A stretch of DNA of 62,720 nucleotides, taken from Helicobacter burdigaliensis. GTDB lineage: Bacteria; Campylobacterota; Campylobacteria; Campylobacterales; Helicobacteraceae. The stretch is taken from contig NZ_QXJG01000010.1 in the NCBI RefSeq assembly GCF_003670295.1, positions 1 to 62,720 on the forward strand, written 5' to 3'. How positions within the stretch are numbered: the stretch's first letter is position 1; every line of letters begins with the position of its first letter. A program made the position numbers and the translations under genes. The notes beneath the pieces were generated by a model. That model was not told the origin of the DNA. It ran no database searches and worked only from the letters and a program-made list of their open reading frames with translations. Shown here piece by piece: positions 18,213-28,280 of the stretch.

Positions 18213-19331
18213 TTATTTTCCGTTCATACTAAGATAATATTTTTCCAAAAAGATTTGATTAGCAAGTCCATTAAACTTTCTTCTTCCTAATCTATCAAGA
18301 CTAAGTTCTATTGCATTTACCACCCAAGAAATCTCACTAAGCGGGATTAATCCCATATGGTTAATTCTAAAAATCTTTCCTTTTAAATCGTCTTGCCCCC
18401 CTGCAATATTTACACCAAATTCATTTTTTAGGATTTTTCTAATCTCTTCTGCTTCTTTATCAAACACAGCAGTCATAGACAAAGCAGGAATCTTAGGATA
18501 AATCACAAGTCCAATCCCTTCCATTGCTGCATCTGTAGCTAGGGATCTTGCTTTAGTTTCCTTATAGATTTTATCAAATCCAATCTCTTTAGCCTTTTGC
18601 AAGAATGCACAAAGCCCTATAATAATAGTAGTAGGAGCTGTCCAAGCAGTGGTATTTTTTCTTTGATTTTTAAGCTCCGTTGCTAAATTAAAATAAAAAC
18701 CAATATTGCGTTCTTCTATAATCTTAATAGCATCTTCACTAAGCCCTACAATACTCATTCCCGGAGGCAACATAAATGCCTTTTGTGAGCCGCCAATGAG
18801 TGCATCTACACAGCTTATATCAAGCTTTTCTACTCCCATTGCAGTAATTCCATCTACAATCACCATAATCTCTTTATTGTATTCTTTAATAGCCTTAGCA
18901 ATCACTTCATAAGAATGTCTTAATCCCCCTGCACTCTCACAAGCTTGAATACAAAAAGTATCAATTTCTGGATCATTTCTTAAAATCTCCATAACAGAAT
19001 CTAGGCTCACAGGTGTATCCCACTCATTTTTAATCTCTACATAAGGGATATTAAAAGCTTTGGCTATCTTAGAAAATCTCTCTCCAAACTTACCGCTATT
19101 AATGGTGAGTGCTTTTTTCTTACACAAACTTCTTAAACTTGCCTCCATAGCTCCACTCCCCGAACTTGCAAGCATTAAAACTTCAGGAAGTCCTATCATT
19201 TCTTTTAAAAGCTCTCTAGTTTTTGCAAAAATCTCTTCAAATTCTTTGGTTCTATGATGGATTGTAGGCTCACTCATAGCTACACGCACAAATTCTGGAA
19301 CAGGTGTTGGTCCGGGCGTAAAAAGCAACAT
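18213..19331 (-). CDS. Class V PLP aminotransferase (alanine-glyoxylate/serine type)
   Basis: 372-aa enzyme. [20 protein letters not shown] followed by [11 protein letters not shown] opens the alanine-glyoxylate/serine-pyruvate aminotransferase family. [15 protein letters not shown] binds phosphate of PLP, DGITAMG holds the PLP-ring aspartate and [12 protein letters not shown] the Schiff-base lysine. Relatives are sometimes annotated as hydrogenase subunit by old error. Probably acts in serine/glycine metabolism. First gene of the six-gene operon ending in moeA. Confidence 0.88.
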   Translation of the reverse strand: MLLFTPGPTPVPEFVRVAMSEPTIHHRTKEFEEIFAKTRELLKEMIGLPEVLMLASSGSGAMEASLRSLCKKKALTINSGKFGERFSKIAKAFNIPYVEIKNEWDTPVSLDSVMEILRNDPEIDTFCIQACESAGGLRHSYEVIAKAIKEYNKEIMVIVDGITAMGVEKLDISCVDALIGGSQKAFMLPPGMSIVGLSEDAIKIIEERNIGFYFNLATELKNQRKNTTAWTAPTTIIIGLCAFLQKAKEIGFDKIYKETKARSLATDAAMEGIGLVIYPKIPALSMTAVFDKEAEEIRKILKNEFGVNIAGGQDDLKGKIFRINHMGLIPLSEISWVVNAIELSLDRLGRRKFNGLANQIFLEKYYLSMNGK

Positions 19332-19488
19332 TGACTTTATCCTTTATCTTAAAAATTTTAAGAGATTATAACAAAAATTTACCAATATTTTGTAAATAGA
19401 ATCTCTTTTTAGCTCCACTCCCTCTCTCTTTAGTTTTTACTATGCTACAATACTCTTTAATAAAATAAACTTTTTATAAGAGGGATTT

Positions 19489-20157
19489 TTGAAATTACAA
19501 AGCTTACAAATAGGAAACATCAAAGATTATAAAAATTTTCAAAGTGCTTTTTTAAAAGATATTTACTTGCAATATGCCAAAGTAGAAACCCTAAAAATAC
19601 AAGGAGATGAAATTGCCGATACAAAGCATCATGGAGGATTTAATAAAGCTATTTTTGCAAATTCTTGCCAAAACTATCCTTTATGGGAAAAATTCCTCAA
19701 TAAAAAGCTAAATTTTGGTGCAATGGGAGAAAATCTAAGCCTTAATGGAATGCATGAGTGCAATGTATGTATTGGCGATATTCATAAAATCAATAATGTA
19801 ATTTTGCAAGTAAGCGAACCTAGAAAGCCCTGTATAAAAATCTCTTTAATCCACAACCATAAAGGCTTTACACAAGAAATTTTTAGAAGTGGATTAAGTG
19901 GCTGGTATTATAAGGTTTTAGAAACTGGGGAACTCCACGCACAAGCCAACATTACAATTTTAGAAAAAAATGAAGTAAATTTAAGTATTTTAGAACTTAA
20001 TGCTTTATTTTTTAATCCTAAAAATTCCGTAAAACAAAATCCAAATATACTCTCAAAGCTTGAAAAACTAGATACACTTCTTAGCAAAAATTGGCATGAT
20101 TGCATACAAAAACGATTAAACAATACCTATGATATAAGCTATATGCAAAAACTTTAA
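19489..20157 (+). CDS. MOSC domain-containing protein (YiiM-like)
   Basis: 222-aa cytosolic protein. ADTKHHGGFNKAIFAN, GAMGENLSLNGM and the conserved cysteine in SEPRKPCIKIS match YiiM-type MOSC proteins, which bind molybdenum cofactor and reduce N-hydroxylated compounds. There is no N-terminal beta-barrel domain. The start is TTG at 19489 with AGAGGG 8 nt upstream; no in-frame ATG fits. It lies divergent from the aminotransferase operon and upstream of flaB, which has its own promoter. Confidence 0.85.
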   Translation: MKLQSLQIGNIKDYKNFQSAFLKDIYLQYAKVETLKIQGDEIADTKHHGGFNKAIFANSCQNYPLWEKFLNKKLNFGAMGENLSLNGMHECNVCIGDIHKINNVILQVSEPRKPCIKISLIHNHKGFTQEIFRSGLSGWYYKVLETGELHAQANITILEKNEVNLSILELNALFFNPKNSVKQNPNILSKLEKLDTLLSKNWHDCIQKRLNNTYDISYMQKL

Positions 20158-20196
20158 TCAAAAATTTGATTAACTTTACTTAGCAAAATAAAAATT

Positions 20197-20212
20197 GGAA
20201 CACCATTTGCTT
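20197..20212 (+). promoter_or_regulatory. Sigma-54 (RpoN) promoter of flaB
   Basis: TTGGAACACCATTTGCTTA contains GG-N10-GC at 20197-20210 with the TTTGCTT extension, close to RpoN sites of epsilonproteobacterial flagellar genes. The start would lie near 20222, giving a leader of about 30 nt with AAAGGA. Confidence 0.88.
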
Positions 20213-20252
20213 ATAACTCACTTGAACTTAATTTTTTTGCAAAGGATGCATA

Positions 20253-21803
20253 ATGAGTTATAGGATATACACAAATGTCAATGCGTTAAACGCTCACACT
20301 TCAGGGCTAGTAAATAACCGCAATATGTCAGAATCATTAGAAAAGCTAAGCTCAGGTTTAAGAATCAATAAAGCTGCAGACGATGCTTCAGGTATGGCGA
20401 TTGCTGATAGCCTTAGATCACAAGCTGCTGCACTAGGACAAGCTACAAAAAACGCAAACGATGCTATCGGGATTATCCAAACTGCTGATAAAGCTATGGA
20501 TGAACAAATCAAAATCCTAGATACCATTAAAACTAAAGCTACTCAAGCAGCTCAAGATGGACAAACAGTTGCTACTAGAAATGCACTTCAAAGTGATATT
20601 TTACGCCTTATGGAGGAACTTGATAATATCGCAAACACTACAAGTTTTAACGGCCAACAAATGCTTTCAGGTGCTTTTACTAACAAAGAATTTCAAATCG
20701 GTGCTTATTCAAACACAACCGTAAAAGCTTCCATTCAGCCAACAAACTCACACAAAATCGGACATGTAAGATATGAAACTGCTGCTGAGATTCTAGCAAG
20801 TGGGGGTGCAAGCAGTCTAACAACTACTACTTTAAGATTCCTAAATACAGATGGAACAACAAACTATGGTATTGAAGAGATTAAAATCTCCACTTCAGCA
20901 GGAACAGGTATTGGTGCTTTAGCAGAAGCTATCAATAAAAACTCTGATAAGCTTGGTGTGAGGGCAACTTATAATGTAGAAGGACAAGGTGCACAACCTA
21001 TTCAATCAGGAACTATTAAAGGCTTGATGATTAATGGTATTATGATTGGAGATATTGAAGATGTTCAAAAAAATGATGGCGATGGAAGACTAATTAATGC
21101 AATCAATGCACAAAAAGAAAGAACAGGGGTTCAAGCTTCTTTAACAATTTCTGGTGCATTAAGACTTACAAGTGTAGATGGTAGAGCTATTTCTGTGCAA
21201 ACTACAAGCGGTGCTGCCTTGCTTGGTGGAGGTTCATTTAATGGAACTTCAGGGACAGATCATGCAATTATCGGAAGACTTACGCTTATCCGCTTGAATG
21301 CTAGAGATATTGTGGTTTCTGGTGTAAATTTCTCTACTATAGGACTTCATTCAGGTGCTGCAAACACTAATCCTAATGCTGGTTTAGCGCAATACACTGT
21401 GAATCTAAGAAGTGTAAATGGAGAATTTGATGCAAATGTTGCTTCTGCGATTGGTGCAAATGCAAATGGTGCAGTAGCTAATACAAATGCAAATGGTATT
21501 GGAGCAGGTGTTACAAGCTTACAAGGTGCAATGGCTGTAATGGATATGGCACAAAGTGCACAAGAGCATTTAGATAGAATTAGAGCAGACTTAGGTTCTG
21601 TGCAACAACAACTTGTAGCAACCATCAACAATATCACCGTTACACAAGTGAATGTAAAATCAGCAGAATCTCAAATCCGTGATGTGGATTTTGCCGAAGA
21701 ATCTGCAAACTTCTCCAAAACAAACATTCTAGCACAATCTGGAAGCTTTGCAATGGCACAAGCTAACCAAGTGCAACAAAATGTTTTAAAACTGCTACAA
21801 TAA
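20253..21803 (+). CDS. flaB: Flagellin B
   Basis: 516-aa secreted filament protein. Conserved N-terminal D0/D1 ([20 protein letters not shown] near 33-52) and C-terminal D1/D0 ([20 protein letters not shown], then [20 protein letters not shown]) enclose a variable centre rich in Ser/Thr/Ala that is the usual target of pseudaminic-acid glycosylation. The centre has the SGVNFS and [14 protein letters not shown] segments that I recall from H. pylori FlaB rather than FlaA. Sigma-54 control agrees. A strong terminator follows, and the next gene is a flagellin glycosylation factor. Confidence 0.93.
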   Translation: MSYRIYTNVNALNAHTSGLVNNRNMSESLEKLSSGLRINKAADDASGMAIADSLRSQAAALGQATKNANDAIGIIQTADKAMDEQIKILDTIKTKATQAAQDGQTVATRNALQSDILRLMEELDNIANTTSFNGQQMLSGAFTNKEFQIGAYSNTTVKASIQPTNSHKIGHVRYETAAEILASGGASSLTTTTLRFLNTDGTTNYGIEEIKISTSAGTGIGALAEAINKNSDKLGVRATYNVEGQGAQPIQSGTIKGLMINGIMIGDIEDVQKNDGDGRLINAINAQKERTGVQASLTISGALRLTSVDGRAISVQTTSGAALLGGGSFNGTSGTDHAIIGRLTLIRLNARDIVVSGVNFSTIGLHSGAANTNPNAGLAQYTVNLRSVNGEFDANVASAIGANANGAVANTNANGIGAGVTSLQGAMAVMDMAQSAQEHLDRIRADLGSVQQQLVATINNITVTQVNVKSAESQIRDVDFAEESANFSKTNILAQSGSFAMAQANQVQQNVLKLLQ

Positions 21804-21811
21804 CACTTAAT

Positions 21812-21838
21812 AAAGCCTCTTAATAAAAAGAGGCTTTT
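21812..21838 (+). terminator. Terminator after flaB
   Basis: AAAGCCTCTT-N6-AAGAGGCTTT, a 10-bp GC-rich-cored stem, ends in TTTT. It sits between flaB and the motility accessory factor gene, which begins 27 nt later, so the second gene is expressed by readthrough or by an unseen promoter. Confidence 0.9.
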
Positions 21839-21864
21839 ACCCTCATTATTTTTAAGGAATCATT

Positions 21865-23796
21865 ATGTCTAATCTAAACCCACGCTTAGAAAAAAACCTA
21901 AAAGCACTTGAACAAAAAAATCCCCTTTTAGCAGGACAACTAAGATTATTAGAACCTAATAAAAAATATGAAGTTTTTGTAGGGGCTGATCCTTTAAACA
22001 TTAATATCTATGATAAAGAAGCACAAATTGCACTTTTTAAAGAAGAGCCTTTGGTAGAGATTTCTCAAAAAATCAAAGAATTTGAAAAATTTAGGCTCTA
22101 TCCCTTTTTATACTTTTTTGGTTTTGGAAATGGTATTTTTCACAAATATCTTTTGGGTATCAAGGGCTTAAAGAAGCTTTTTATCTTTGAACCTGAGCTA
22201 GAAATTATTTATATTGCACTTAATTTTGCAGATTTTGAAAAGGAAATCCTAGAAGATCGGCTACTTATTTTTTGGAGCAAAATAGTAAGTTTTGGAGAGA
22301 TTGATCAATACCTTGTGCAAGAGGGACAATGGATTTATTCTAGAATTTATAATCTACATCTTTATAATAACTACTATGGGCGTTATTCACAAGAATGCTT
22401 AGAGATTAATAATATTCTAACAAGAAGTATGGAACACCATGTAACTGCTGTGGGTAATGATTCAACAGATGCACTCATTGGTCTGCGTCACCATATTCAA
22501 AACTTGCCACAACTCATCACTTCTCCTAGCTTGCAAGAGCTTTTAAAGAATGCACCCAATACAAAAACAGCAGTCATTGTATCCACGGGCCCTTCATTGC
22601 ATAAGCAATTAAAACTCTTAAAAGAATATGCTCCTTATATTACTATCATTAGCGTAGATGCGTCTTTTCCTATTCTTTATAAAAACGGCATAAAGCCCGA
22701 TATTGTAGCAACACTAGAGAGAGTTGAACCCACAGCTGAATTTTTCCTTAAAACTCCAAAAGAAGCACAAGAAGGAGTGATTTTTGCACTCACTAGCATC
22801 GTCCATAAAGCCACAAGCGATGCAATCACTAAAGGAGTAAAAAGCTTTAGTATGCGTCCCTTTGGCTATACAAGATTTTTTGACTTAAAAGATTATGGTT
22901 ATGCAGGGATTGGTATGAGTGCTGCAAATATGGCTTATGAGCTTGTAGTATATGCGCGCTTTGAACGCTGTATTTTTATAGGTCAAGACTTAGCTTTCGC
23001 ACCCGATGGCAAAACCCACTCTAAAGATGCAATTTTTGGAGAAAAAGAAGAGCAATACAAAGTGCAAGAAAATATCGCAAATAAGATTCTAATTCCAGCT
23101 TATGGGGGTGAAGGCTATGTAGAAACCACCAGCGTATGGAAAATGTTTTTAAATTTCTTTGAAAAAGATATTGCTGAAACTCCTTATCCTTTAGAAATAA
23201 TCAATGCAACAGAGGGTGGAGCAAGGATTAATGGCATAAAAGAAATGAGTTTTAAAGAAGCACTAGAGCTTAGTAAAGACAAAGTAAAAAAACCCATCAA
23301 ACTAACAGAGCCCACAAAGGCACAAGTTAAAGAGTATGAAAAACTCATAAAAACAAAAGTTAAAGAATATCTTGACTATGGCTACAAAAAGAAAAAGATT
23401 ATTGAAAAAGCTTTCTTAAAAGTAGTCAAAATGACAGAAGAGCTAGAAAGACTAAATAGAGAAAATAAGCTAGAAAAAATCAATTTTCCCAAAATGGAGA
23501 AGATTTTAGATGAAGTAGATGATATTAAGCTTTATTTTCAAGAGGATTTATTTATTAAAACTTTTTCAGATGCGGTGCAGTCTTATATCGTGCATCAAGA
23601 ATTAGAACTTGCTAAAATCGTGGTGCGTCCTGTAACCACAATCATTGAAAAACAAGTCAAACAAATTGACTGGCTTTATGCACATAAATTTTGGCTCTTT
23701 TCACTAGCAGGAGGAATGGACGCTACTTTAGAAGTAGTCAAAAAAGCTGCAAGTGAATGGATGGTATTACCCAAAAAATACCAAGAACAAAAATAA
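21865..23796 (+). CDS. Motility accessory factor (DUF115, flagellin glycosyltransferase)
   Basis: 643-aa cytosolic protein of the Maf/PseE-type DUF115 family, thought to transfer pseudaminic acid to flagellin before export. The central core holds KTAVIVSTGPSLHKQLK (about 232-248), SVDASFPILYKNGIKPDIVA and FIGQDLAFAPDGKTH. The N-terminal third is a variable recognition domain and the C-terminal 150 residues are charged helices. AAGGAA precedes the ATG. Its place right after flaB matches H. pylori HP0114-HP0115 and supports flagellin as target. Confidence 0.9.
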   Translation: MSNLNPRLEKNLKALEQKNPLLAGQLRLLEPNKKYEVFVGADPLNINIYDKEAQIALFKEEPLVEISQKIKEFEKFRLYPFLYFFGFGNGIFHKYLLGIKGLKKLFIFEPELEIIYIALNFADFEKEILEDRLLIFWSKIVSFGEIDQYLVQEGQWIYSRIYNLHLYNNYYGRYSQECLEINNILTRSMEHHVTAVGNDSTDALIGLRHHIQNLPQLITSPSLQELLKNAPNTKTAVIVSTGPSLHKQLKLLKEYAPYITIISVDASFPILYKNGIKPDIVATLERVEPTAEFFLKTPKEAQEGVIFALTSIVHKATSDAITKGVKSFSMRPFGYTRFFDLKDYGYAGIGMSAANMAYELVVYARFERCIFIGQDLAFAPDGKTHSKDAIFGEKEEQYKVQENIANKILIPAYGGEGYVETTSVWKMFLNFFEKDIAETPYPLEIINATEGGARINGIKEMSFKEALELSKDKVKKPIKLTEPTKAQVKEYEKLIKTKVKEYLDYGYKKKKIIEKAFLKVVKMTEELERLNRENKLEKINFPKMEKILDEVDDIKLYFQEDLFIKTFSDAVQSYIVHQELELAKIVVRPVTTIIEKQVKQIDWLYAHKFWLFSLAGGMDATLEVVKKAASEWMVLPKKYQEQK

Positions 23797-23828
23797 ATTT
23801 ATAATGCTTATTGCATTGTAAATTTATT
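23792..23828. terminator. Bidirectional terminator, motility factor / dikinase-like gene
   Basis: AATAAATTTATAATGC and GCATTGTAAATTTATT form a 16-bp stem (one G-U pair) with a 5-nt TTATT loop. It contains both convergent stop codons. Confidence 0.75.
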
Positions 23829-26313
23829 CCAAAAGATACACTCTTCCTTTGGTGCCATCTATTTTTACTTTCATTCCATTTTTAAGAATTTGCATTGCAT
23901 TCCTCACACTCATCACAGCAGGAAGCTTCATCTCTCTTGCAGTAACCGCCCCATGCGATAAAGCCCCTCCACTTTCTGTAATTACGCCTTTTGCAGTGTA
24001 AAAAAGTGGCGTCCAAGCTGGATTGGTTGTGCGTGCAACTAAAATCGCATCTTTTGGAAAAGCAGCAAAATCATCTTTAGAATGCACCAAATAAACTTCT
24101 CCTATAGCCATTCCCATACTTCCCGCTACTCCTTCTAAAATCTCATTTTCACCTTCAAAAACTTCATCCTCTTCGCCTAAATTCCAAGCAGGGATTTTTT
24201 TAGAATTTTTTAGATATTGTGCTTTTTCTTTTTCTATCTCTAAACGCACCATTTGACTTGTTATCTTGCCTTCTTTATAATCTAAAATTGTCTGCATATG
24301 AGTAAAAAACACATCCATAGGATCTTTTATAATACCTAATTTTACAAAATAATCGCCTATAGCTTTGGTAGCTTTTCTCACTAAAATACTCAAACGCGTT
24401 GTTTCATAGTGTTCTAAATCATCTAAAAGGGTATAAGTTTTTACCAAATTTAAAAGCTCATCAAAACCAAAATGCCACTGCTTTGGTAACAATGCTAAAA
24501 GTTCATTTTTAGTATCAAAATATAATTTTTTCTTATGAAGTTTTTCATTTGCAAGCTTTGCAAAATCACTATTTAATAAAAGCTTAATATTATCAAGAAC
24601 TACGCTAGGTGCTTCAATCCAAGTAGGATGATAAGGATCAAAATCTATTTCTCTATGTCCATGATTGGCTAAAAATCTCCAAAATTTCTGCCTAATTGTA
24701 TATCCAAACATTCTTTCTTCAAGCTCTTTTCCGCTATACTTTTCAAATTCACTCTTTAAAAATGGATCTTTAGATATAATTTCTGCTAAAGCAAGTAAGT
24801 CCTCATTTACTTGTGCTGTTTTGCTTTCATCAAAACGCGTTAAGATATCAAAATAAAAGCCCGATTTTTCTCCTACTAATTTTTCTAAAAATGTTTTTAA
24901 AACCCTATAAAGCAAGCTTTGAGTTATAGATATAGCGATATTTGGACGAAAATATATTGTGCCAAGATTTACAACTTCATCTAAAAAATTAAAAGCTTGT
25001 TCATCATTTAATAATATTTCATTTTCTAACCTTCCCACACCTTTTAAGTAATCATCCAAATCTCTCATCCATTGCTTTGGCAACTCATAAATATGAGGAT
25101 ATTTTTGCAAAATTTGCTCTAATGCTGTATCTAAATTTTGAAAATCTATGCCCAAATTTCCGCTTTGCATATAAAGCCAAACTGCATTTTGATTACCATA
25201 GATATAATTATTAAAACTTGCAAACCATTTACCTTTAAAACTCGGTAAATTCATCATTTTAAAAGAATATTCTAAAGAGATATGAAAAGCTTTATCTACA
25301 TAATCCCAAGTAAAAGGTGTGATCACATTTGGATAACGCTCTGCTGATTCATCACGCGTCCATCTCTCAGCTAAAGTCGTAATTGCTCTTGCTTGAAGCA
25401 AATAAAGCTCATCTTTTTCTATAGCCCATTCTATATCTTGTGCAAAAGTATAATATTTTTCCACATCGCAATTTAACTTTGCAATTTGTTTTAGCTTTTC
25501 TTTACTAAGGCAAGGAATATTTTGCTTTTCTTTGCTTATTTTTTCTTCTTTTGTGCCAAATTTATCTTGGATAATGCAAAATTCTTTTGTAGCTATATGA
25601 CTAGAACGCAAAGAAAAATCACTCTTTGAAACACAATACTCATCCACCTCAAATTCACCATTTACCACACTTTCACCCAAACCATAATTTGCATTGATTA
25701 AAATTTCATCATTGCGGTTTTTGATAGGATTAATTGAAAAGCTAACTCCTGCAAAATCTGCATTCACCATTTTTTGCACCACAACAGCCATACAAGCCTC
25801 AATTTGAGAAAAGTTTTTTTCTTCGCGGTATAAAATAGCACGACTTTGCCATAAAGAAGCAAAACAATGCTTGATATGTTTTAAAATTTCATCTTTGCCA
25901 TAAATGTTTAAAAAAGTATCATGAGCCCCTGCAAAAGCTGCAGAATTTAAATCTTCCATCGTAGAAGAAGAACGGATACTAAAAGCTGTATTTTCATTAA
26001 ATTCTTTTAAATTTTCATCCAGTTCTTTTAAAAATTCCAAGCCAAAATCAAGCTCTAAAAAAGCCTCTCTTAAAATCTTGCTTTGTTTTTCTAATTTGTC
26101 TAAATCTTGATAATCAAAAGTATAACCAAAATTTTCAATCAAATTTTTAATATTTTCATTACTTTCTATGAATTTCTCATAAGCCTTTATACTAACAATA
26201 AAACCTTGAGGCACTTTAAAGCCTGCTCTTGTAAGCTTAGCTAAATTTGCTCCTTTACCCCCACAAAGCTCTAAATTTATAGCTTTTTCATCACTAAATT
26301 TTAAAATTTGCAT
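23824..26313 (-). CDS. PEP synthase/rifampicin-phosphotransferase-like dikinase
   Basis: 829 aa. An N-terminal ATP-grasp (PPDK_N) domain covers about 1-320: CGGKGANLAKLTRAGFKVPQ, SIRSSSTMEDLNSAAFAGAH and the FAGVSFSINP and DIEWAIE blocks. A large alpha-helical middle (about 330-730) matches no PEP/pyruvate TIM barrel. A C-terminal swivelling phosphohistidine domain has TESGGALSHGAVTAREMKLP with His787. This domain order is that of rifampicin phosphotransferase, not PEP synthase, so the enzyme should pass phosphate from ATP to an unknown acceptor bound by the middle domain. It overlaps the PAP2 gene by 20 nt, last of three genes. Confidence 0.85.
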   Translation of the reverse strand: MQILKFSDEKAINLELCGGKGANLAKLTRAGFKVPQGFIVSIKAYEKFIESNENIKNLIENFGYTFDYQDLDKLEKQSKILREAFLELDFGLEFLKELDENLKEFNENTAFSIRSSSTMEDLNSAAFAGAHDTFLNIYGKDEILKHIKHCFASLWQSRAILYREEKNFSQIEACMAVVVQKMVNADFAGVSFSINPIKNRNDEILINANYGLGESVVNGEFEVDEYCVSKSDFSLRSSHIATKEFCIIQDKFGTKEEKISKEKQNIPCLSKEKLKQIAKLNCDVEKYYTFAQDIEWAIEKDELYLLQARAITTLAERWTRDESAERYPNVITPFTWDYVDKAFHISLEYSFKMMNLPSFKGKWFASFNNYIYGNQNAVWLYMQSGNLGIDFQNLDTALEQILQKYPHIYELPKQWMRDLDDYLKGVGRLENEILLNDEQAFNFLDEVVNLGTIYFRPNIAISITQSLLYRVLKTFLEKLVGEKSGFYFDILTRFDESKTAQVNEDLLALAEIISKDPFLKSEFEKYSGKELEERMFGYTIRQKFWRFLANHGHREIDFDPYHPTWIEAPSVVLDNIKLLLNSDFAKLANEKLHKKKLYFDTKNELLALLPKQWHFGFDELLNLVKTYTLLDDLEHYETTRLSILVRKATKAIGDYFVKLGIIKDPMDVFFTHMQTILDYKEGKITSQMVRLEIEKEKAQYLKNSKKIPAWNLGEEDEVFEGENEILEGVAGSMGMAIGEVYLVHSKDDFAAFPKDAILVARTTNPAWTPLFYTAKGVITESGGALSHGAVTAREMKLPAVMSVRNAMQILKNGMKVKIDGTKGRVYLLE

Positions 26314-27130
26314 TCAAAGTCCTTTTTGCAATTCGATAAGAAAAGTATGCCAAAACAAAACCAACAATACAATCAATTAAATAATGATAGCGCAAATAAA
26401 TTGTAGAAAACCAAAGCAAAATACAAGGAATAAGCCAAAAATAAAAATGTTTTTTATTAAAACGCTTTAAAAAAAGCAAAATAAATAAAGAGATTCCACA
26501 ATGCAAGCTTGGAAAAACATCGCTAAAATTACTAAAAGTTGGATAAGCCTTATCTAGAAAATCCCTAAAGAAAAATCCATTAAGAGAACTTTTAAATTCA
26601 CTTGCATAATAAAAATAAGGTCCTATGGCTGGAACAAAAATATATCCTAAAAATCCAATAGCATAAAGACTTAAAATTCCATTATAAAAAGCTTTTGAAA
26701 TTTTTTCATTCACACAGAGATAAAAAATAAAATAAAATGCAAGTTGCACCATAAAAAGCAAATAAGCAATACTTAAAAGCTCTGTAAAATAGACATTAGA
26801 AAAATCTTCAAAAAACAAGGACAGATTTTTAATATTTCCCAAAATAAAAGCATCCATTAAAGCAAGATAAGAATCTTTTTTATCTATATTTATTAAAGGC
26901 GATATTTCTCTTAACAAAGTAAAAATACTATTCATAAAAAGCACATAAACAACAAATTTTAAACGATAACTTTTAAGAAATAAAAGTGCAAAACTAACCA
27001 CTAAATAACCCAAAACAATTAAAGTATAAATACTAGAAAATGCATTAAAAACAAGCCTTATAAACATAACTCCAAAAAATAAAAGCCATAAAATTTCAAA
27101 AAGTTGAATTTTAGTTTTTAAGACATTCAT
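26294..27130 (-). CDS. PAP2-family membrane phosphatase/phosphotransferase
   Basis: 278-aa polytopic membrane protein with about six helices. Catalytic motifs in the second half: FPSLHCG (motif 2, about 205) and RYHYLIDCIVG (motif 3, about 246-256), as in the PAP2_3/inositol-phosphoceramide-synthase-like branch; motif 1 (K-x6-RP) is not evident. Probably acts on a phospholipid or polyprenyl phosphate. The start at 27130 has GGAG 9 nt upstream; an ATG at 27154 has none. Overlaps both neighbours by 20 nt. Confidence 0.85.
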   Translation of the reverse strand: MNVLKTKIQLFEILWLLFFGVMFIRLVFNAFSSIYTLIVLGYLVVSFALLFLKSYRLKFVVYVLFMNSIFTLLREISPLINIDKKDSYLALMDAFILGNIKNLSLFFEDFSNVYFTELLSIAYLLFMVQLAFYFIFYLCVNEKISKAFYNGILSLYAIGFLGYIFVPAIGPYFYYASEFKSSLNGFFFRDFLDKAYPTFSNFSDVFPSLHCGISLFILLFLKRFNKKHFYFWLIPCILLWFSTIYLRYHYLIDCIVGFVLAYFSYRIAKRTLNANFKI

Positions 27131-28280
27131 AAATTTCTTCTCCCAAAAAATCATAATCTTGCTTTAACTTGTTAAAAAATATAGCATTCAACAAAGAGAT
27201 TCCATGCTTTTTAAAAGTGCCATAAAGATGAAAACCCCACAAACTAAAAATACAACCCAAAAAAGCTATAAGAGGAAAAAATAAAGCTAAAATCATATAA
27301 AAAACCACAAAAACACTTGTTCCTGCTAAGATCTTATAAAGACTTATGGTGTGTTTTTCTTTAGAAAATTTTGCCACCACAAAAGAACTTATCATAACAG
27401 GTAAATTAAATAAAAAAGTAGGGATTACAATCATAGCCGTGATTAAAAATACCCAAAGACTAAGCAAAAAAGATTTAGGAAAAATAGCACAATTTTTATA
27501 TAAAAAAGCTCTAGAGCTTTTAGTTTCATAAGATTTTAATTTTTCTTGCAGTTTTGCAATTTTAGAATTCTTTAGCGCTTTTAAATATAAATCTTCTTGA
27601 TATAAAGAAGCAAAAATAGCTATCTTCTCACAAATTTCTTGCTCCTTTTCATTTTTAAATTCTATCAATATGTTTTCTAAAGCCATAATAATTTGAGTAT
27701 GCAAAAATTCTTTATCCTGCAAACAATGATACTTTAAATTCTCACCCTTAACAATAAAAACCTTAGAGCCCATTCTAGTAGGATCATCATAGAAAATACT
27801 TAGAGGCGTGATTTCTAAAGCATTTTTTTGCAACATTAAATATGCTATTTTAGAAGCACCATTTGCAAATTTTAAATGCTTTGGTTTTAAAGCACTTGTA
27901 CCTTCTGGGAATATCCCTAAAGTGCCACCTTTTTGCATTAATTTTAAACATTGTTTTAAGGCACTAAAATTATCGTTTTCTTTTATTTTTAAACCTTGTT
28001 TTAAAGCCTTTTCTTTATCTTTTTCTCTTGTAATTTCAATACCCCAAAAGAAAATTTTACCTAAAAAATTGCGTCTTAAATTTCTAGCTAGTAAGAACTG
28101 AATTTTGGGAAAAATAAAACCATATAAAAAACCATCAATAGCACCATTTCTATGAGATAAAACTGCCATCTGCCCCAAAGTATCATTTTTAGATAAATCC
28201 AAAAAAACAACCTTTCTAAAATAAGCAAAAACAAGCAAAGTTACTAAAAAATTTCCTATTTTTTGCTTAATTTTATACAT
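27111..28280 (-). CDS. Glycerophospholipid acyltransferase (PlsC/LPLAT-like)
   Basis: 389-aa membrane-associated acyltransferase. The catalytic His/Asp block reads SHRNGAIDGF, which is H-x5-D rather than the usual H-x4-D, similar to Gat/Sct1-type lysophospholipid acyltransferases. IFPEGTSALKPKHLKFANGA is the FPEGT block at about 126-145. The C-terminal half carries two to three membrane segments (about 270-300 and 315-355). First gene of a three-gene unit with the PAP2 protein and dikinase-like enzyme; AAGGAGG precedes the ATG. It would acylate a glycerol phosphate or lysolipid; the substrate is unknown. Confidence 0.82.
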   Translation of the reverse strand: MYKIKQKIGNFLVTLLVFAYFRKVVFLDLSKNDTLGQMAVLSHRNGAIDGFLYGFIFPKIQFLLARNLRRNFLGKIFFWGIEITREKDKEKALKQGLKIKENDNFSALKQCLKLMQKGGTLGIFPEGTSALKPKHLKFANGASKIAYLMLQKNALEITPLSIFYDDPTRMGSKVFIVKGENLKYHCLQDKEFLHTQIIMALENILIEFKNEKEQEICEKIAIFASLYQEDLYLKALKNSKIAKLQEKLKSYETKSSRAFLYKNCAIFPKSFLLSLWVFLITAMIVIPTFLFNLPVMISSFVVAKFSKEKHTISLYKILAGTSVFVVFYMILALFFPLIAFLGCIFSLWGFHLYGTFKKHGISLLNAIFFNKLKQDYDFLGEEIYECLKN

